The position numbers and the translations under genes were made by a program. From positions 12,083,208-12,147,207 of the forward strand of contig HG738138.1 of assembly GCA_000499405.2 (NCBI GenBank): a stretch of DNA of 64,000 nucleotides, read 5' to 3'. The DNA is from Onchocerca volvulus. Taxonomy: Eukaryota > Nematoda > Chromadorea > Rhabditida > Onchocercidae. Below the pieces are notes generated by a model. That model was not told where the DNA came from. It saw only the letters and a program-made list of their open reading frames with translations, and did no database searches. Below are positions 1-13,448 of the stretch, one piece after another (position 1 is the first letter of the stretch; the number at the start of each line of letters is the position of its first letter).

Positions 1-3000
1 AAGCCAACATTAAATTGTTCATACAATAACCAATTATTTTCACAGTTTTTAAGATCATTTGCCATTTCGTCAAAAAATGGCATTTCCGATTTTTCAATAT
101 CGAACTGTTCACATTCTGTCCTGAATAATTTAAACTGAATTTCAGGAATTTCAACAAAAATTTCTAAATAAAAAAAATTGATTTCTTTTTTTTTTTTGTT
201 AATTTTGAAAGTCATTTGTGATATTTTAATTAATCATTCAGCATCTGTGGAAAGAAACTGATGGATAGTTGTGGTTTTCACTCATCCACTTCTTTTGATT
301 CTCAAACTTTATACAATTTTCAATTTCACTTTATCCTAATTTTCCTCTTATAATTGCCTAAGAATTGCACTAATTAAAATTTATTCATATTCTTAATTTG
401 AATTAGCATACAATAAAATATCTCGTTTTTGTAGCAAATTATCGAATTCATCGCGTTTTTCCTTGATAAATTGTATTGCTCCAAGCATGGCATTTCTGTC
501 ATCGCTAAGAACGTCATTTTTTGGCTTGAATTGTTTCCAACGAATAAATAATTTTTTAATTTCATCATTGAGTGATTTCAGACGTGTAGCAACATTTGAC
601 TTCAGTGTTTTCACCTATGAAGAAAAAAAAAAAAAAGAATGCTTGATGATTTGATCAGTTAACATGGCTATTTGGTCAATAGCATATAACCAAGCTGAAT
701 ATTTCACTTCTTCACAAATGTACGAATAGGAAGAAAGAGTTTTGATAAATGAAAGTGTACGAGAAAAGCTTCAACTAAAATTGATTCAAATAACAAACTT
801 GCTCCTTGATCATCAACTGATGAGTATCTAACATTAATTCAAATTTTTCCCACAATTTTAACACGATTGGTAATTGTTCAGAACCACTTCCACCAATTGA
901 TCGTAACAGAACATTTTTTTCCTCAATTAGATCAAGCGTTCTTTTCATCTTAAAAAAATTTTTTGATTTAAAATTAAACAAAAATGAAATTATTAAGTAT
1001 GATATGCTTTATCAGGCAATTATACTGAATTTCAATTTGAAAATGACCTCTTTATTGGATTTTCCAAATTCGATATGTTTTTGATTCGCTTCTGCAATTT
1101 CGTCAACTGATTGAGGTCTAGAACTAAGCACTTCGATTGCCTGATTTAGAAAACGGTTCATATCCTGAAAGAAAAAAAAGAAGAAAAAAGAAAGAATCTG
1201 TAAGGAAAATAAATAAAAATTGCATTTTTTTATAAAATATTATACATTGTAAATGAATTTAACTGAATTTTTTCGAATTTTAAAGCATTTGCATAATAGC
1301 AAGTGAAATAATTGTTTTACCGATAAAAATTATTACAAAACGTTACGTGAATTTCATTATTGATGGAATATCTCAATGTCCATGTCAACGTATCAAAGAG
1401 ACGCTGTAGCATGTCATCGATGGCATTTTTAACAGCTAATGTTGATACAAGGATGCATTCCAGTCTTACTTCACTGGAATATTTCGCAAATATTATTGAT
1501 GTCATGATAAACGGAGCGAATCTGAATCTCAACCAAGCTTAATGTATGCATTAATAAATTCTGATTTCTAGGATCCAGGATGCATCTTTTGCTAGTGCCT
1601 AGGAAGAATATTTCAAACTGATAAATCAAGCAATTTTCACTTCAACTTCGACAAACAAAAAATTGAAAATGATCAAATAATTTTAAAAATAATGATTGAA
1701 TGATATAAGATAATAATGATGATGGAAGCAGAAAAAAAAAAGTAATTTAAAGCCTTCCGCTTAATTTTTCTGAGATTTCAACTCAAAAAAAAGTTGTCTG
1801 TCTCTTTTAATTATTTTACCGATATTTTGAATGTTCTAGTTTATTCTTTCATTTGCATAGATAAAAGATATTGAAGCAAAACTACAGATCTAAGTTATAA
1901 AACCATCGAAAAAATACTTACCATTTACACAAAAAAGTTTTTAAATTTAATAAAGTTTACCGGAGGAAAAGGAAAGTCTAAATTAATTAGTCAATTTTAA
2001 AATTGTCAATATTTCACCTCGGCAATTTCTCCGCATCCCTTCCTTTTCCTTTCAGCAGTTTGATCTGATTTTCCCAGTCTGCAGCTTGCTTGAAATGTTT
2101 TGTAATTAAGCTTTCCAGATCAACTTGGCCCAGCACAACCCAGTTCTATAAATTATTACCCAAATTTAACAAATTTCAAATTTCCTCCTAAATTATCAGT
2201 ATCTTTCAGGAAGTTCTTGAATAGTCTTTTATTTACCATATAATTAGATTTTGTATCAAAATTTTTGCTTCATCAAATGATTGATTCTTGAAAGTAGCAA
2301 TGTAAATCCAAATCATCTTTTATCAATGCAAAATTAGTTCTTTGAAGAAAAATTATCAACAGCAATTTTAACCTCAAACTTATTCCCTACATTGACAAGT
2401 TTCTCGAATAGTTGTTCTGCTTTTTCATAAACACTCCAAAAACGATTCGCATTGCATTCGATCATTTTTGCAAATAATCCATTGGTCTAAATATTTTGTA
2501 TGTGTGATCATATACTTTTGCTTTCATGAAACTACATGACCTGAGTTGATCAAAACTAAAATTAGAAACAAATTTCAAAAATCTCTAAGCAAGTTCAGAA
2601 GACGCTGACAGATGTTAATGATTAAAACTTCTTGATTAGCAATTAGATTAAATAGTATATTTTGAACAGTTAACACAATCAATTTTTAGAAAAGTTTGCA
2701 TGCACGATCGCGTATGCATGTAGTCGTGTCGTAATCCAAAGGATGCATTATATTGATAATGATAATTCAGTATCACGTAATCTTGATGATATTCGGCTTC
2801 GACAGATTTCCAAAAATATTTTACTCACTTGTTCAGTTTCTTGAAGACCACGAAATTTCTGTGGAATGCTAATGAACTTTCGTAATTCTCGGTAATATTT
2901 TGCACGAATCTCTTCTATTGGTGGTCGTAATTCAAGTTGTTGATCTCTGCAAATATATCAATTCCCAAATGATAAATTTTTAAATTTCAGTTATATTAAT

Positions 3001-6000
3001 TCTGAAATCCCACTTCAGTGAATTAATTTAAGCTAAAATTATAAAGAAATAAATCTACTTAAATACTAGTTGAACTTGAATCACTGGGATTTGCGTATGA
3101 AGACTTTCGATACCCCATTGATATTGCAGTTGTAATGTCTGTAAAGATAACAAATAATTTTAAAATATAAAAAGAGAAGAAAATTTTTTTCCATTTTAAA
3201 AATTCAAAAATTCATACAAATTCTTACAAGAAAATGGAATTCTTTGTTTTCAAAAATTTAAGAAATTATACAAACTCTTGTGAAAAAAAATTTCTGCACA
3301 AACCTTATAAAGTTGCCGATCCCAATGTGATAACCATGGTATCATGTTGCTTCGATTACCGATATTTCGTTCTTCTTCGGCTATTTTGCTCCGTATCTCA
3401 CCCATAACATCTTTCCATTTATTGATTTCCTTGAGAAGATCCAAATTCATCAATTGTTTTATCTTATCACAAATTTCGTTATGTGCTTTTCGTAATCGTC
3501 TGAAACAAACGATGATAAAAATTTTGATCAAATTTTCAAAAAAAAAAAATCATGAAAACATCATTTTATTCTTCTTTTATTTGTCAAGATAAAGTAAAAG
3601 TACCTATCTAATATTGAAAATTTGACATTTTAATGTAAAAGGAACTTTTTCGCAAACCTGGAAAACGAAACTTATATAATAGATTTTTTCCAGAATCAAA
3701 CGATACTATTGTATCTAGCACTATCACTTTGTTCATACTGTCAAACAACAAATTTAGATAGTCAACCTAGATAGTGTTAAGTGGAAAACTTAGCTAATCA
3801 TTGCGGACAAAAATACCAAAATGAAATCTCAGAAGAATGAATAACAGCTGAAGTATTAACCTGTTATGCAAAGTTAAGCGTTCAGCAGCTGCCTGCAACT
3901 TTTCGATGAATTCTTGAAGATGCTTTGGATTATTCCAACTAACCATATTGGTTCTTGTTTCGCCTTTCTTCCCAGAAAGTATTAGCTTTTCGAAAGCTAA
4001 AGCTTCATCTAACATCATCGCCTGCTGGCATGGAAGCATTTGCTGATCGACCGAATTATAAAAATGTGCTACCTTCAAATGTTGCAACCTGGATTGATTT
4101 CATTTCAATTGAAAAAGCAATCAGTATCAAACAGGATGATCCGGATATCAAAACTCCGAAAAAAGCTACCTATAGATCATCAAAAGGACAATCTGGATGT
4201 TGAGATTTCGAAAATTTGTGTGGTAGTTATCAAAGGCCAAATCCGAATGTTGAGATCTCGAAGAATGATTTTTATAGCTGTAGCGAAATTATTCGACTTA
4301 ATTCCAATCATTTATTAATTTATCATTGATTACTAAATCTTTGAGTTCGACTAATAGGAATGCATCTCACTGTTTTCATTACTTTCTTAAAATTTTCAGT
4401 AATTGCCAAAATGTAATAGCATTTTCTTTCATGCTACAAATGAGATGTTTCGAGCAACTTTCATAAGAAACTAGAATTGAAGAATTTTGAATTTTGTAAA
4501 TATAATAACCTGTTTAAGAATGATGGCATATTTATAGAATTTTTCACCGGTATTAGCACATTCAATAATTTTCCGCGGTACGACAAATCCGAAACCTATT
4601 AGTTGACGTACTTCTCTGAGAAGTCGAACTAGACGATCGCTATAGTTGACAATTAAATTGCCACCTTTTTGTTCGATACTCATTAGTTTGCCACTTGTTT
4701 CAAGTGCAATTGAGCTTGTTGAATTGCCAACTATTTCGATCATTTCTTGGCACCTGAAAATAATTATGGAAACTTTTAGTTATTTTTTAAATCCAGAAAA
4801 GATTCTAAAATTCGGAAATATCTTGATAAATGCTCGATTTATTTTCTAAACTATTTGACATTTCGAAGTTTTACAAAATAATATTTTCAATTATTTCGTA
4901 TATAATTTTTAATTTTCAGTTTTAGATATATTTTATTTACTTACCAGATGCTAAACGAATCAGATTCTAAAGAATGCATTTCATTAATTGTGTTTTGCAT
5001 CTTGGCTTCTATCATTTTATAAGTTGCTAAATCGTTTAATAATTTGTCGCATACAATTTTGATATTTTCAACCTTAAAATAATCAGAAAAATTGAGTAAA
5101 TTTAAATCCATTTTGTTTATATTATTATTTTATTACTTCCAAAGTTAACTCTTCATCTTCTCATATCATTATTCATCGTTTAATTATCAATCTAATATCA
5201 CTAGAAAGAATCATTATGTTTGCACGATTGTCCATTCCATATAAAAATGAGCCATACATCAGATTTTTTTTTTAGTATGCTTTATCGAATTTTTGTTTTG
5301 AAATTCAAATTAAAAAAATATACATATAGCAAAAACTTTACTTGCAAAATTACCTTATTAATTTCTCGTCGAATCCAAACAAGTTTAGCAGCAATTTCCG
5401 TAAGATATTGTCCTACTGGTATATCATTCGTTGAAATTCGTTCAGTTATTTCACGTTTTTGCACTTCTACTGCATTTGCCAAATGACTAAGCAAAGTTTC
5501 TCTGAATAAAACATTAATTTGCACATTTCTTCTTCCGGACAAATTAAAAATACATCATATATTATCATAAAATATAGCGAGACGAATGATAAAAATTACT
5601 TACCTTTCCATGGAAAGTTTTTCTTTGATAATTGGACGATTCAAAAAATGCTTAAATTTGATAAGATTAGTGATTGCCTGAAAATTTAAAACAGGAATAC
5701 CATATAATGGAATATAGAAATTAATATGCACGTATGGGTAATTCAAGTCTTCTTTCAAATCTTCAATTACAGTTTTAACTCACAGGAGATTTTATCAAAT
5801 GAATTTGACTCAATCGATTAAATTCAGCTTATAAATTCGTTTACACTTTCCCTGCACTTTCTATCCGTTACGCAGGAAGTAATTTTATTTGTCATACATT
5901 TATGTGATCGTTGTTGCTATTTTAATGCTTTATAATTAATCAAAATTTTAATTCCAACGAAACCAGATTTAACTAATCGGTGGAAAAAAATGAAAAAAAA

Positions 6001-9000
6001 TTTTTTCTTAAAAAACTTACAGCATCGTCAGTGAGTTTATTAAATTGCAAGCGTTTCCTTAAAACAGGTAATGCTCTTTCCACAATTGGTTCTATTGATC
6101 TTTCTGCTTCCTGAATTAGTGCAACAATCTAACATTAATTATCTAGTATAGTACTTCGTAATTATTTCACAAGAATTACATCAACGATGTAAAAATAAAT
6201 GTGACAGAAATGCTGTTAATTCATGCATTTATTTTCTAACTACAACATTGAAATTAATTTAAAATTTGTTAGAAATAAAACTATGAAAATATTATAGATG
6301 GACAGATGATTTCTTTTCCAAATTTTGATGTCATTTATATTTCATTCATTTCAAAAATTTCGAGAGTAAGTTTTTAAGTTTTCACAGTCGGCATAACGAA
6401 TTTCAATTTGATCGCCATAAATTGTTTGTTTCATTTAGATACTTTCGAATTTCAATAACTAATACGAGAAGAAAACTTCAAATTGAAACAATTGTAATTG
6501 AAAAAGGAATAGAAGTAATGATTATTTTACCAATAATCTAATTTCCCATTGTTTCTGTGTCGAAATATCACAAGTAAATATAGGTAGTGTGCCAAAAATA
6601 TTTTGAATGATTTGTTCCATTTCCTTTCGTCCATTCTTGTCCCCCATTAACTCATTCATTTGATAGCTTAACAAAATCAGCGATAAAATCTGCAAAATTG
6701 ATTATTTCCGCTGTATTACTTGTTTATTTCATATAATCTAATCCGAAAATTTTCATTAAATCTAACATAAATCGAAGTTGTTATTATGTTTTAGCCGAAC
6801 TGATAGACTTCAGTTAATTTAAACTACGATTAGCTTAATAAACGAGTGGATTGAAAAGAAAAAGAAGTGATAATTGGTACAGTTCACACTTCTTTTCTAT
6901 ATTTTCGCCTAATGATAATGGCAAATTCTATTACTATCAATAGGTGTGCAACAAGCTATCAGCAGATATGTAAATTTTTGTTGATATGACAATTTTGGAA
7001 AATACTACCAAATTATTCATTATAGTACAAAGAATCTTTTGCAATATCATTAACAAGATACTTTGCATATATATAAACGAATATATATGGCGTGCATGAT
7101 TGCAAGCAGATATGCGCATAAATACCTTATCAGTATGTTTCTGAAGAGTTTCAAAAGTTGAAATCGTGGGTTTATTACCCTTCCACGGATTATCAATATC
7201 TTGCTTCCATTGTTCAGTAAGTGTTGTAATTGCAAATATCCATTGTTCGCAAAGCGAAATAATTGCATGCAGTGTGTCGATCAGTGTATCAGTTGTATCA
7301 TTATCGCAGATATTATTGATTTCAATTTTATTTGCTATCGAATTAATAATCAATAAACCTGAAAAAAAGGAAAATACAACGTTTTCCTTCTATTTACTGC
7401 ATAAACTAATGGAATTAGATATCATGAAAAACTATTTTATAATGAATAAAATCACAAGTATATTGGAAATATCAGCATATTGTTAAGATTCTATTAAAAT
7501 TTCACAATTATAGCCTACTTATCATTAATTGAAGCTACATTTCCTGATACTGATATGATGAGACGTTTGTATATCGCAAAAAATCTATTGATATCTAGTA
7601 TTCATAAACTAATTTCAGCTGCAGCGTAATCATTAAGTACCTACGTTGCATGTAATTTAATGAATTACATTTGAACAAAATTCTGAAAGTAAAAAAATTA
7701 ATTTGACAAAACTTTAATTAAATATATGCATATATTAAAACGCTATAATTAGAAAGATTATTGTGTCATATAAAATGAATTGAACAACTTCTTAAAATAA
7801 TGTAAGACTAACAAAATATACTTTGCTTCATTTATGTTTTTCTCCGTTAATCAATTTAACTGATTATTTTTCTGTACTTTCTTTAGGACAAAACAAAAAT
7901 GCTATGAGTATTAAAAAAAAAAAGCCTAAAAAAGAACATTGCATTATTTTAAGAATTAATTTACCGAAACTATTCATGATATGTTCCATACGATTTTGTG
8001 GAAATGACGGTTCACAGTTCCAAAGTTGATTTAAACAGTCTTCGATAGTATCAATAACTTCACATATTTCATCTATACGACAATTTTCAAGTATTTCAAG
8101 CTTCATGTCGAGAATTTGAAATGCTTGTGAATACTGCAATGCAGCATTATCCTCCCGAGCTTTCCAGTAATTAATCTCATCATGTATGGATCGTTTTTCC
8201 CGGATGTTCTCTAAATTGTGATTAAAATTCGAAAAATAATCATCAAATTTTAATAAAGCTTAAAATAAAATGTTTTTTCCCCTTGTTAGACAAGCAGTTA
8301 TATCTGTAAATCGTGATTTTGAAATTTCAATTGCTTTTTTTTTTTTTTTTCTGAAATGCAAATAACCTCTAAGATTCGGGTCATTTTTTGGCTCGATGCA
8401 CATTTCAAGCTCATTCAAAATGGTACGCAAATGGCTATTTACGGATGTTTCGGGATTGTTTTCAATTGTTCTTTTGAAGATCTGAAATTTCATATCACAT
8501 AATCTATTTATGAAAATATCTTTGCTTATCGGAAGTTAATGGATATTTATATCATTGCATTTAGAAGTGACGATTTTAGTTTTTAAAAACTTCATTTTAA
8601 AAAATGACAAAACTATTCGTTTTGGCATTTTCACTATATTTCTAAATAAAAAAAAAAATCGAGTAGATTAGAAAAAAATTATTATAAATGATTATTTAAA
8701 TTCCCTACTTCTCTTATTGAATGAATTAATGCATCAGTTGGGCGTCCACGTAATGATAATACTGATATTTTGCTTTTATAATTATCCGATGGTAAGGCGA
8801 CTGCTTCAAGTTTACAAAAGATCACTTGCGTTAAATCCGGATGATGATCGTTTCGCATCTCATTTGTAAAATTGACTGTATTTTTCTGAAATTTGAATTC
8901 TTTTCTAATTTAAAATTTATTTGACCAACAATTGTTATAATATAATTAAACCATTAATTACAATAATCATTTATTACCAAAAGTTGCAATAGTTTCTTTT

Positions 9001-9233
9001 TTTCAAACCAAGATTGAAAATTATTTGATTCAAAAATTTTAAAAATTAAAACCACAAACCCGCTCATCCTTGGCAATAATTAACAATGGCGTAGTGGTAT
9101 CACAAAAATTTTTTATGGGATTCAAATTTGAAATTTTATTTTCCGATAAATTTAAAGCGAAAATATGCGAAGCAACACGGAGGATATAGTGACGTCGAGG
9201 ATCGTTACGTTCGTAATCCATATTTGTTATCAT
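1..9233 (-). CDS. che-3: Cytoplasmic dynein-2 heavy chain, N-terminal part (partial, 22 exons)
   Basis: Motor heavy chain of the dynein that drives retrograde intraflagellar transport in cilia; in nematodes these are the cilia of sensory neurons. Exons, in order of translation: 9060-9233, 8709-8885, 8367-8481, 7965-8210, 7126-7358, 6531-6689, 6021-6128, 5604-5677, 5354-5501, 4945-5072, 4510-4753, 3861-4072, 3304-3499, 3059-3138, 2829-2946, 2373-2486, 2018-2145, 1347-1473, 1048-1164, 799-948, 412-614 and 1-120 (continues outside). All phases chain, giving about 1,123 codons of tail sequence. Segments characteristic of DYNC2H1, not of dynein-1 or axonemal chains, include VRLLREVRQLIGFGFVVP, VAHFYNSVDQQM, RPPIEEIRAKYYRELRKF, NWVVLGQVDLESLITKHF and FELMLDTHQLMIKEQ. 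Start ATG at 9233; a second in-frame ATG at 9221 is possible. The AAA motor and microtubule-binding stalk must lie beyond the left edge. The donor after 1048-1164 is GTCATT, which is weak. Confidence 0.93.
4126..4280. repeat. Decayed three-unit tandem repeat in a che-3 intron
   Basis: Three diverged units of about 50-57 bases lie in the intron between the exons 4510-4753 and 3861-4072 region, immediately beyond the right end of exon 3861-4072. Each unit has an ATCAAA core followed by a CGGAT/TGGATGTT/CGAATGTT block and an (A)CTCCGAAAA or TTTCGAAAA block. This was read by eye, and unit limits are approximate. Confidence 0.5.
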
Positions 9234-11841
9234 AATTTTTCAATATATAGATATTTTATTAGTTGCCGAAATGTTTTTATCATATCTTTTCACGCCATTC
9301 TGGTTGCAAGTTTTCATTTGATACCACTGCTACTATAAAATCAAGGAAACTATTTGATTTTTCAATAATAAACAAGGAGAAAAAATGAATAGATCAATGA
9401 AGAAGTTGCTAATTTTTCGAGAAAATTCGCGCAAGATTTATTACGTAAAAAATATAAAATTAACAAAATTTATATTTTCTTTCAAAAAAGAAAAAAAAAT
9501 CTTCAACATATTCGATATATCAATTTGTTACCTGTTGGATTGTTGATTTGTCTTTTTTATTCAATTCTAATTCTATTTTTTCCAAATAAATAAAAAGTAA
9601 ATTTCAAATTAATAATTTTACTAATTTTGCGAATATATTATTCAATGATATTATTACATAACTCTTTTTCATATATATCTATAATCATTATGAATTTAAG
9701 ACCTAGCAAGTTTTTAAAATTTTGTAAAAGTTTATGTATAATTTACATATGTATGGATATGCAAATTACATGTAAACGAAAAGAATTGTCTCTGTACAAT
9801 TGTAATCTAGCAAAATAAGATGATCATACAATTCAGTTCATTTCATTTCTTCAAAAAGTATTGTTGTCATAAAAACAGATATGAAAAAGTCATTCCATGT
9901 GGCAAAAAAAAAAAAAAAAAAGAGAAAAATAAATCGATGCTAAAATTAGAAAGGACAACACAAATTTGATTTTAACAATTTGCAAAAAATTTCCGTACTA
10001 CCTGAAAGCATATTATATATTTTTTGATTGTATGCAAAATTTATATATTGAAAATTTTACATGAACTTTTAAAGTTTTATAACAATTTCATTGCAAAATC
10101 CACATTGTTTTTTTTCTTTTGAAAAAAAGGTTGGTATTCAACATTTTAATGAACAATTAAAAATATGCAGTTTTTTTTCCGACTTTTTTCCAAACAGAAT
10201 GATTGATACTTGTAACAATGACTGGATGATACCGAAGATATCGTTATCATCATATTTGAGAAAATTTTTTAAAATTTGAAAATTTTTTCAAGTACTTTTC
10301 TATATTTGTCATTTGGATAGCTAAAAGTAAAGTGAAATGTTTGATATTACATTTTTCGCATGTTTCAATTTTTTCTTAAAGTCAAATTTGATATGCGTAG
10401 TATCACGCGTTAGTTAAGGAAAATAAAAAAAAAAGCGATGTCTGCTTTTCTAAAAAAACGAAAAAAACGATATTTTTTCTAAGCTTTTTAGGTTGCATTA
10501 TTCGAAAAGTTTAATTATAAGAATGCTGGAAAAAGAAAAATATGTAGTCAAGCTTGGAATCACATCCTCTTTTTTTTAATTAATCATAATTAAATAATTA
10601 ATAATATTAATCACTATGAGGAAACAAAAAATTTTACTCGAACAAACGATATAATACATTATATGACGTAAGGATAAATTATTTCGAAACGTTACTATTA
10701 TTTGGTTGCCATGGTATTTATTATAACAAGCTTTCTTTCTCGTTCTCGAAATATATTTCAACGCTAGACTTATTTTAGAATATATGGATTGATTGATGGT
10801 GAAAAAAAAAATTCAACATTTCGTGATTTCCCGTGAAATCTCAATTATCCCAATGTTTTTTCATTCACAGGAAAAAAAAAATTATGCAAAAAAAAAAAAA
10901 AATAAAATAAAAAAAAGAAAAGAGAAAAATTGAAATTATCTGATTGGCAAAGAATTTATTAAAGTTTAGACATGTGCTTCGTTTTTCAATTTTTTTTTCT
11001 TGCACAAAGTATATAATTTGAAAAAGAAAAGGGAAAAGAACGACATGTTTAACTTCGCTTTCCTTTTTTCTTTTTTTTTTTTTGTTTTGAAATTTTATTT
11101 TTGGAAAAAACCAATTGAAAATGCATTAAATTAGCACCAAGTCATTTAATTTTATCCAGTTTTTGAACTTTTTTTTTTTGTTTTGGCTTTCATTTTTGCA
11201 GTCATTCCACTTATCTGTAAATTGTCAAATTTATGATGTCAATATTACGCCTTTTTTCTGGATAATTTGAACTTTTCAGCTTCTTTTATCGCTTTTTCCT
11301 CCTTCATCAGCTAATCTTTGATAGTTGACTATTTTATTCGATTATATCATTAACGAACAATTAGAAAAAGATCTGGTTTTCCTTAGGATTCATGGAATTA
11401 AATAAACGAGTTAGGAATATCGAAATACAACAATCTTCGTAACGGTACGTTCGATAATTAATTTTATTTGCTTTACATCAATGCCTCAAACAGTTTTTGC
11501 TATGAAAAATTTTTCAGCGTTACAATATGAATATAAGAATTCAGAAATATGTATGAAGAAAATCGAAAATTTTGAAATAATTTGTTTATAATTTTCGGAT
11601 ATTATTATAATACTATTTTTTCTCTCTCTCAATGTTTTTTTTTTCTTTTAAATATGAATGAAAAAAAGAATAATATAATTAAAATATTCGATCATTAATA
11701 TCGATCAATTGATTCCGATTTTTTTTCGCATTTCTAGCTTGCGTTTTCTTTTCTTTAAAAAAAAAGGAAAAGCTGATATTATTTGATGATCAATATTAAA
11801 AGTTATCGAAACCAATCAAACATCGATATAAATTAAGCAAG

Positions 11842-11945
11842 TATTCGGGAATATTGCCGGATACACTCTTCCATCGTGTTACCCGATCAGCCTGCCGCTT
11901 CTGTTTGCTTTCCGCATTACAAAAGGGACGTTTTATTTGTCATTG
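11842..11945. other. GC-richer island in AT-rich intergenic DNA
   Basis: About 100 bases are clearly richer in G+C and free of homopolymer runs, unlike the sequence on both sides. No open frame, tRNA or recognised RNA motif was found in it. It could be a conserved regulatory element or an unrecognised structured RNA. Confidence 0.3.
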
Positions 11946-12087
11946 CCATTTCAAAATTAGAAAAAAAAAATTTTTTTTCTTTTTTTATTTGTTTAATTGG
12001 TTCGTCTGACTATAGCACTTGAAGTTTATCATTTCATATATTTGAATGTATTTTATATACTATGTATTTCTTCAAGTATCTATATAC

Positions 12088-12130
12088 ACGTGTGCGTGGG
12101 TGGGTATTTGGGTGTGTGCGTGTGTGTTTG
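12088..12130. repeat. GT-rich imperfect microsatellite
   Basis: An interrupted run of GTGTG and GGGTGGG-like units that could form Z-DNA or small GC-skewed structures. Seen directly. Confidence 0.7.
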
Positions 12131-13240
12131 AATATATTTTGATGCTTTTGTTTATTTATGAAATTGAAAAACATCCCATCATATTCATCAGACCAACTTT
12201 TTTTTACCATTAAATTAAAAAGAGAGAGGAAGAAAATAGAAAAAAAAAGAAACGAAAAAAACGATCGATTCTCTTTTTTCTCTTTTTTTTCTCTTTTTTT
12301 CTGTTGGCTCTCGATCAAAATTTCCATCAAAAGTTCATTTATACTTATTCATTCACTTTTTTCTCTCTCCCTCTGTTCTTCATCCTCCTCTTTCTTTTAT
12401 TTCCTTTTATTCATTTTTTTCGCTCATACTTTTCTTTTTTGAAGGTAATTTTTTTTCGTATGAATTTTCACCAGAATTTATTCAATAAATAATAATAAAT
12501 ACATTTGTTCTATTTAAATGTTTCTTGCATAATCATCTTTCGTTAGCAACTTACAACGAAAAATTGGTTTCTGATTTTCTTAAACTTCCTTCCTCTCCCT
12601 TTGCTTGCTTTTCTTCTTTTTCCTTTCTTCGTCCCTTCTCTTTGTTCTCCTCAAATTTCAATTTTTTTCAAATATCTCTTTCATTTCACTCTTTCTTCAA
12701 TGTCATTTTACTACTCGCTTTATCTACTTTTTTTTTTGCTTTTTCATTTTTCTCGATACCTTCAACATAATAAAAAATCAATATTTAACAGTTTAATTTT
12801 TTTTTGCATTTTAAAGTTCCTATTTTTTTCCCATTCTTCGAACCATTCAATCAATATTAATTGTTATGATATATGTCATAGAATCATAGAGATTTAACTT
12901 ATACATATTCTTTACAATATGTTAGACAAAAGAAATTAACGAAATATAATACAAATATACATCCAAACATGAACATACACACAGGCACACATACTTCAAT
13001 AAAAAAGGGCAAAATTGATTTTTTTTTCGTAACATTATCATTATTACCATTATTACTATTGCTATTATCAGTTGCAATATTAGTGATAGTAGTGACAGTA
13101 ATATAATAAAGAAAATAAGCGAACTGTCGAATAAAAGTTGGCAGTGAAACTGTTGGAAAAAAAGAGAAAAATATTCATTTCTTACAGCAAACATTTCATT
13201 CCCTTATACCCTTCTATTTTATCAATTTCTTTTTTTTTTC

Positions 13241-13242
13241 AG
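13241..13242 (+). promoter_or_regulatory. Candidate trans-splice or 5' UTR splice acceptor for the receptor gene
   Basis: A run of ten or more T ends in TTTTCAG immediately before GAGAGTGG, about 206 bases upstream of the receptor ATG and with no coding exon before it. In nematodes this arrangement fits a spliced-leader acceptor (an outron end), or else an acceptor for a non-coding first exon. Confidence 0.5.
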
Positions 13243-13448
13243 GAGAGTGGGCCGCTATTTCTGAGACATTACATTCAATACTGCCCCTACCAACCAACCT
13301 ATCATCATCACGATCACTATCATTGCTAACATCAGTACTAACACTATCAGCTAACCATTTTCTTATCAGATCAAAGAAAAAAAAAACAAAAACAAAAACA
13401 AGAAAGAAAAGCATTATTGAATTAATCCTTGGTTGGATTGAATATTGG

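Larger units (their letters stand above)
9234..13240. other. Non-coding interval between che-3 and the receptor gene
   Basis: This shared upstream region separates the divergent che-3 and SEFIR receptor genes, so it should carry both promoters. I see no supported exon. It contains many A/T runs, a GT-rich stretch near 12088-12130, strong pyrimidine tracts at about 12265-12440 and 12585-12770, and a locally GC-richer block at 11842-11945. The open frames in the pyrimidine tracts are low-complexity Phe/Ser/Leu readings. Confidence 0.7.

Noticed and set aside
12158..12897. Several plus-strand open frames rich in Phe, Ser and Leu
   Set aside because: They lie in long pyrimidine tracts and are low-complexity in every frame, with no domain or splice logic.
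13323..13448. Upstream extension of the receptor reading frame
   Set aside because: It begins at a TTG codon. The first in-frame ATG is at 13449, directly before the signal peptide.
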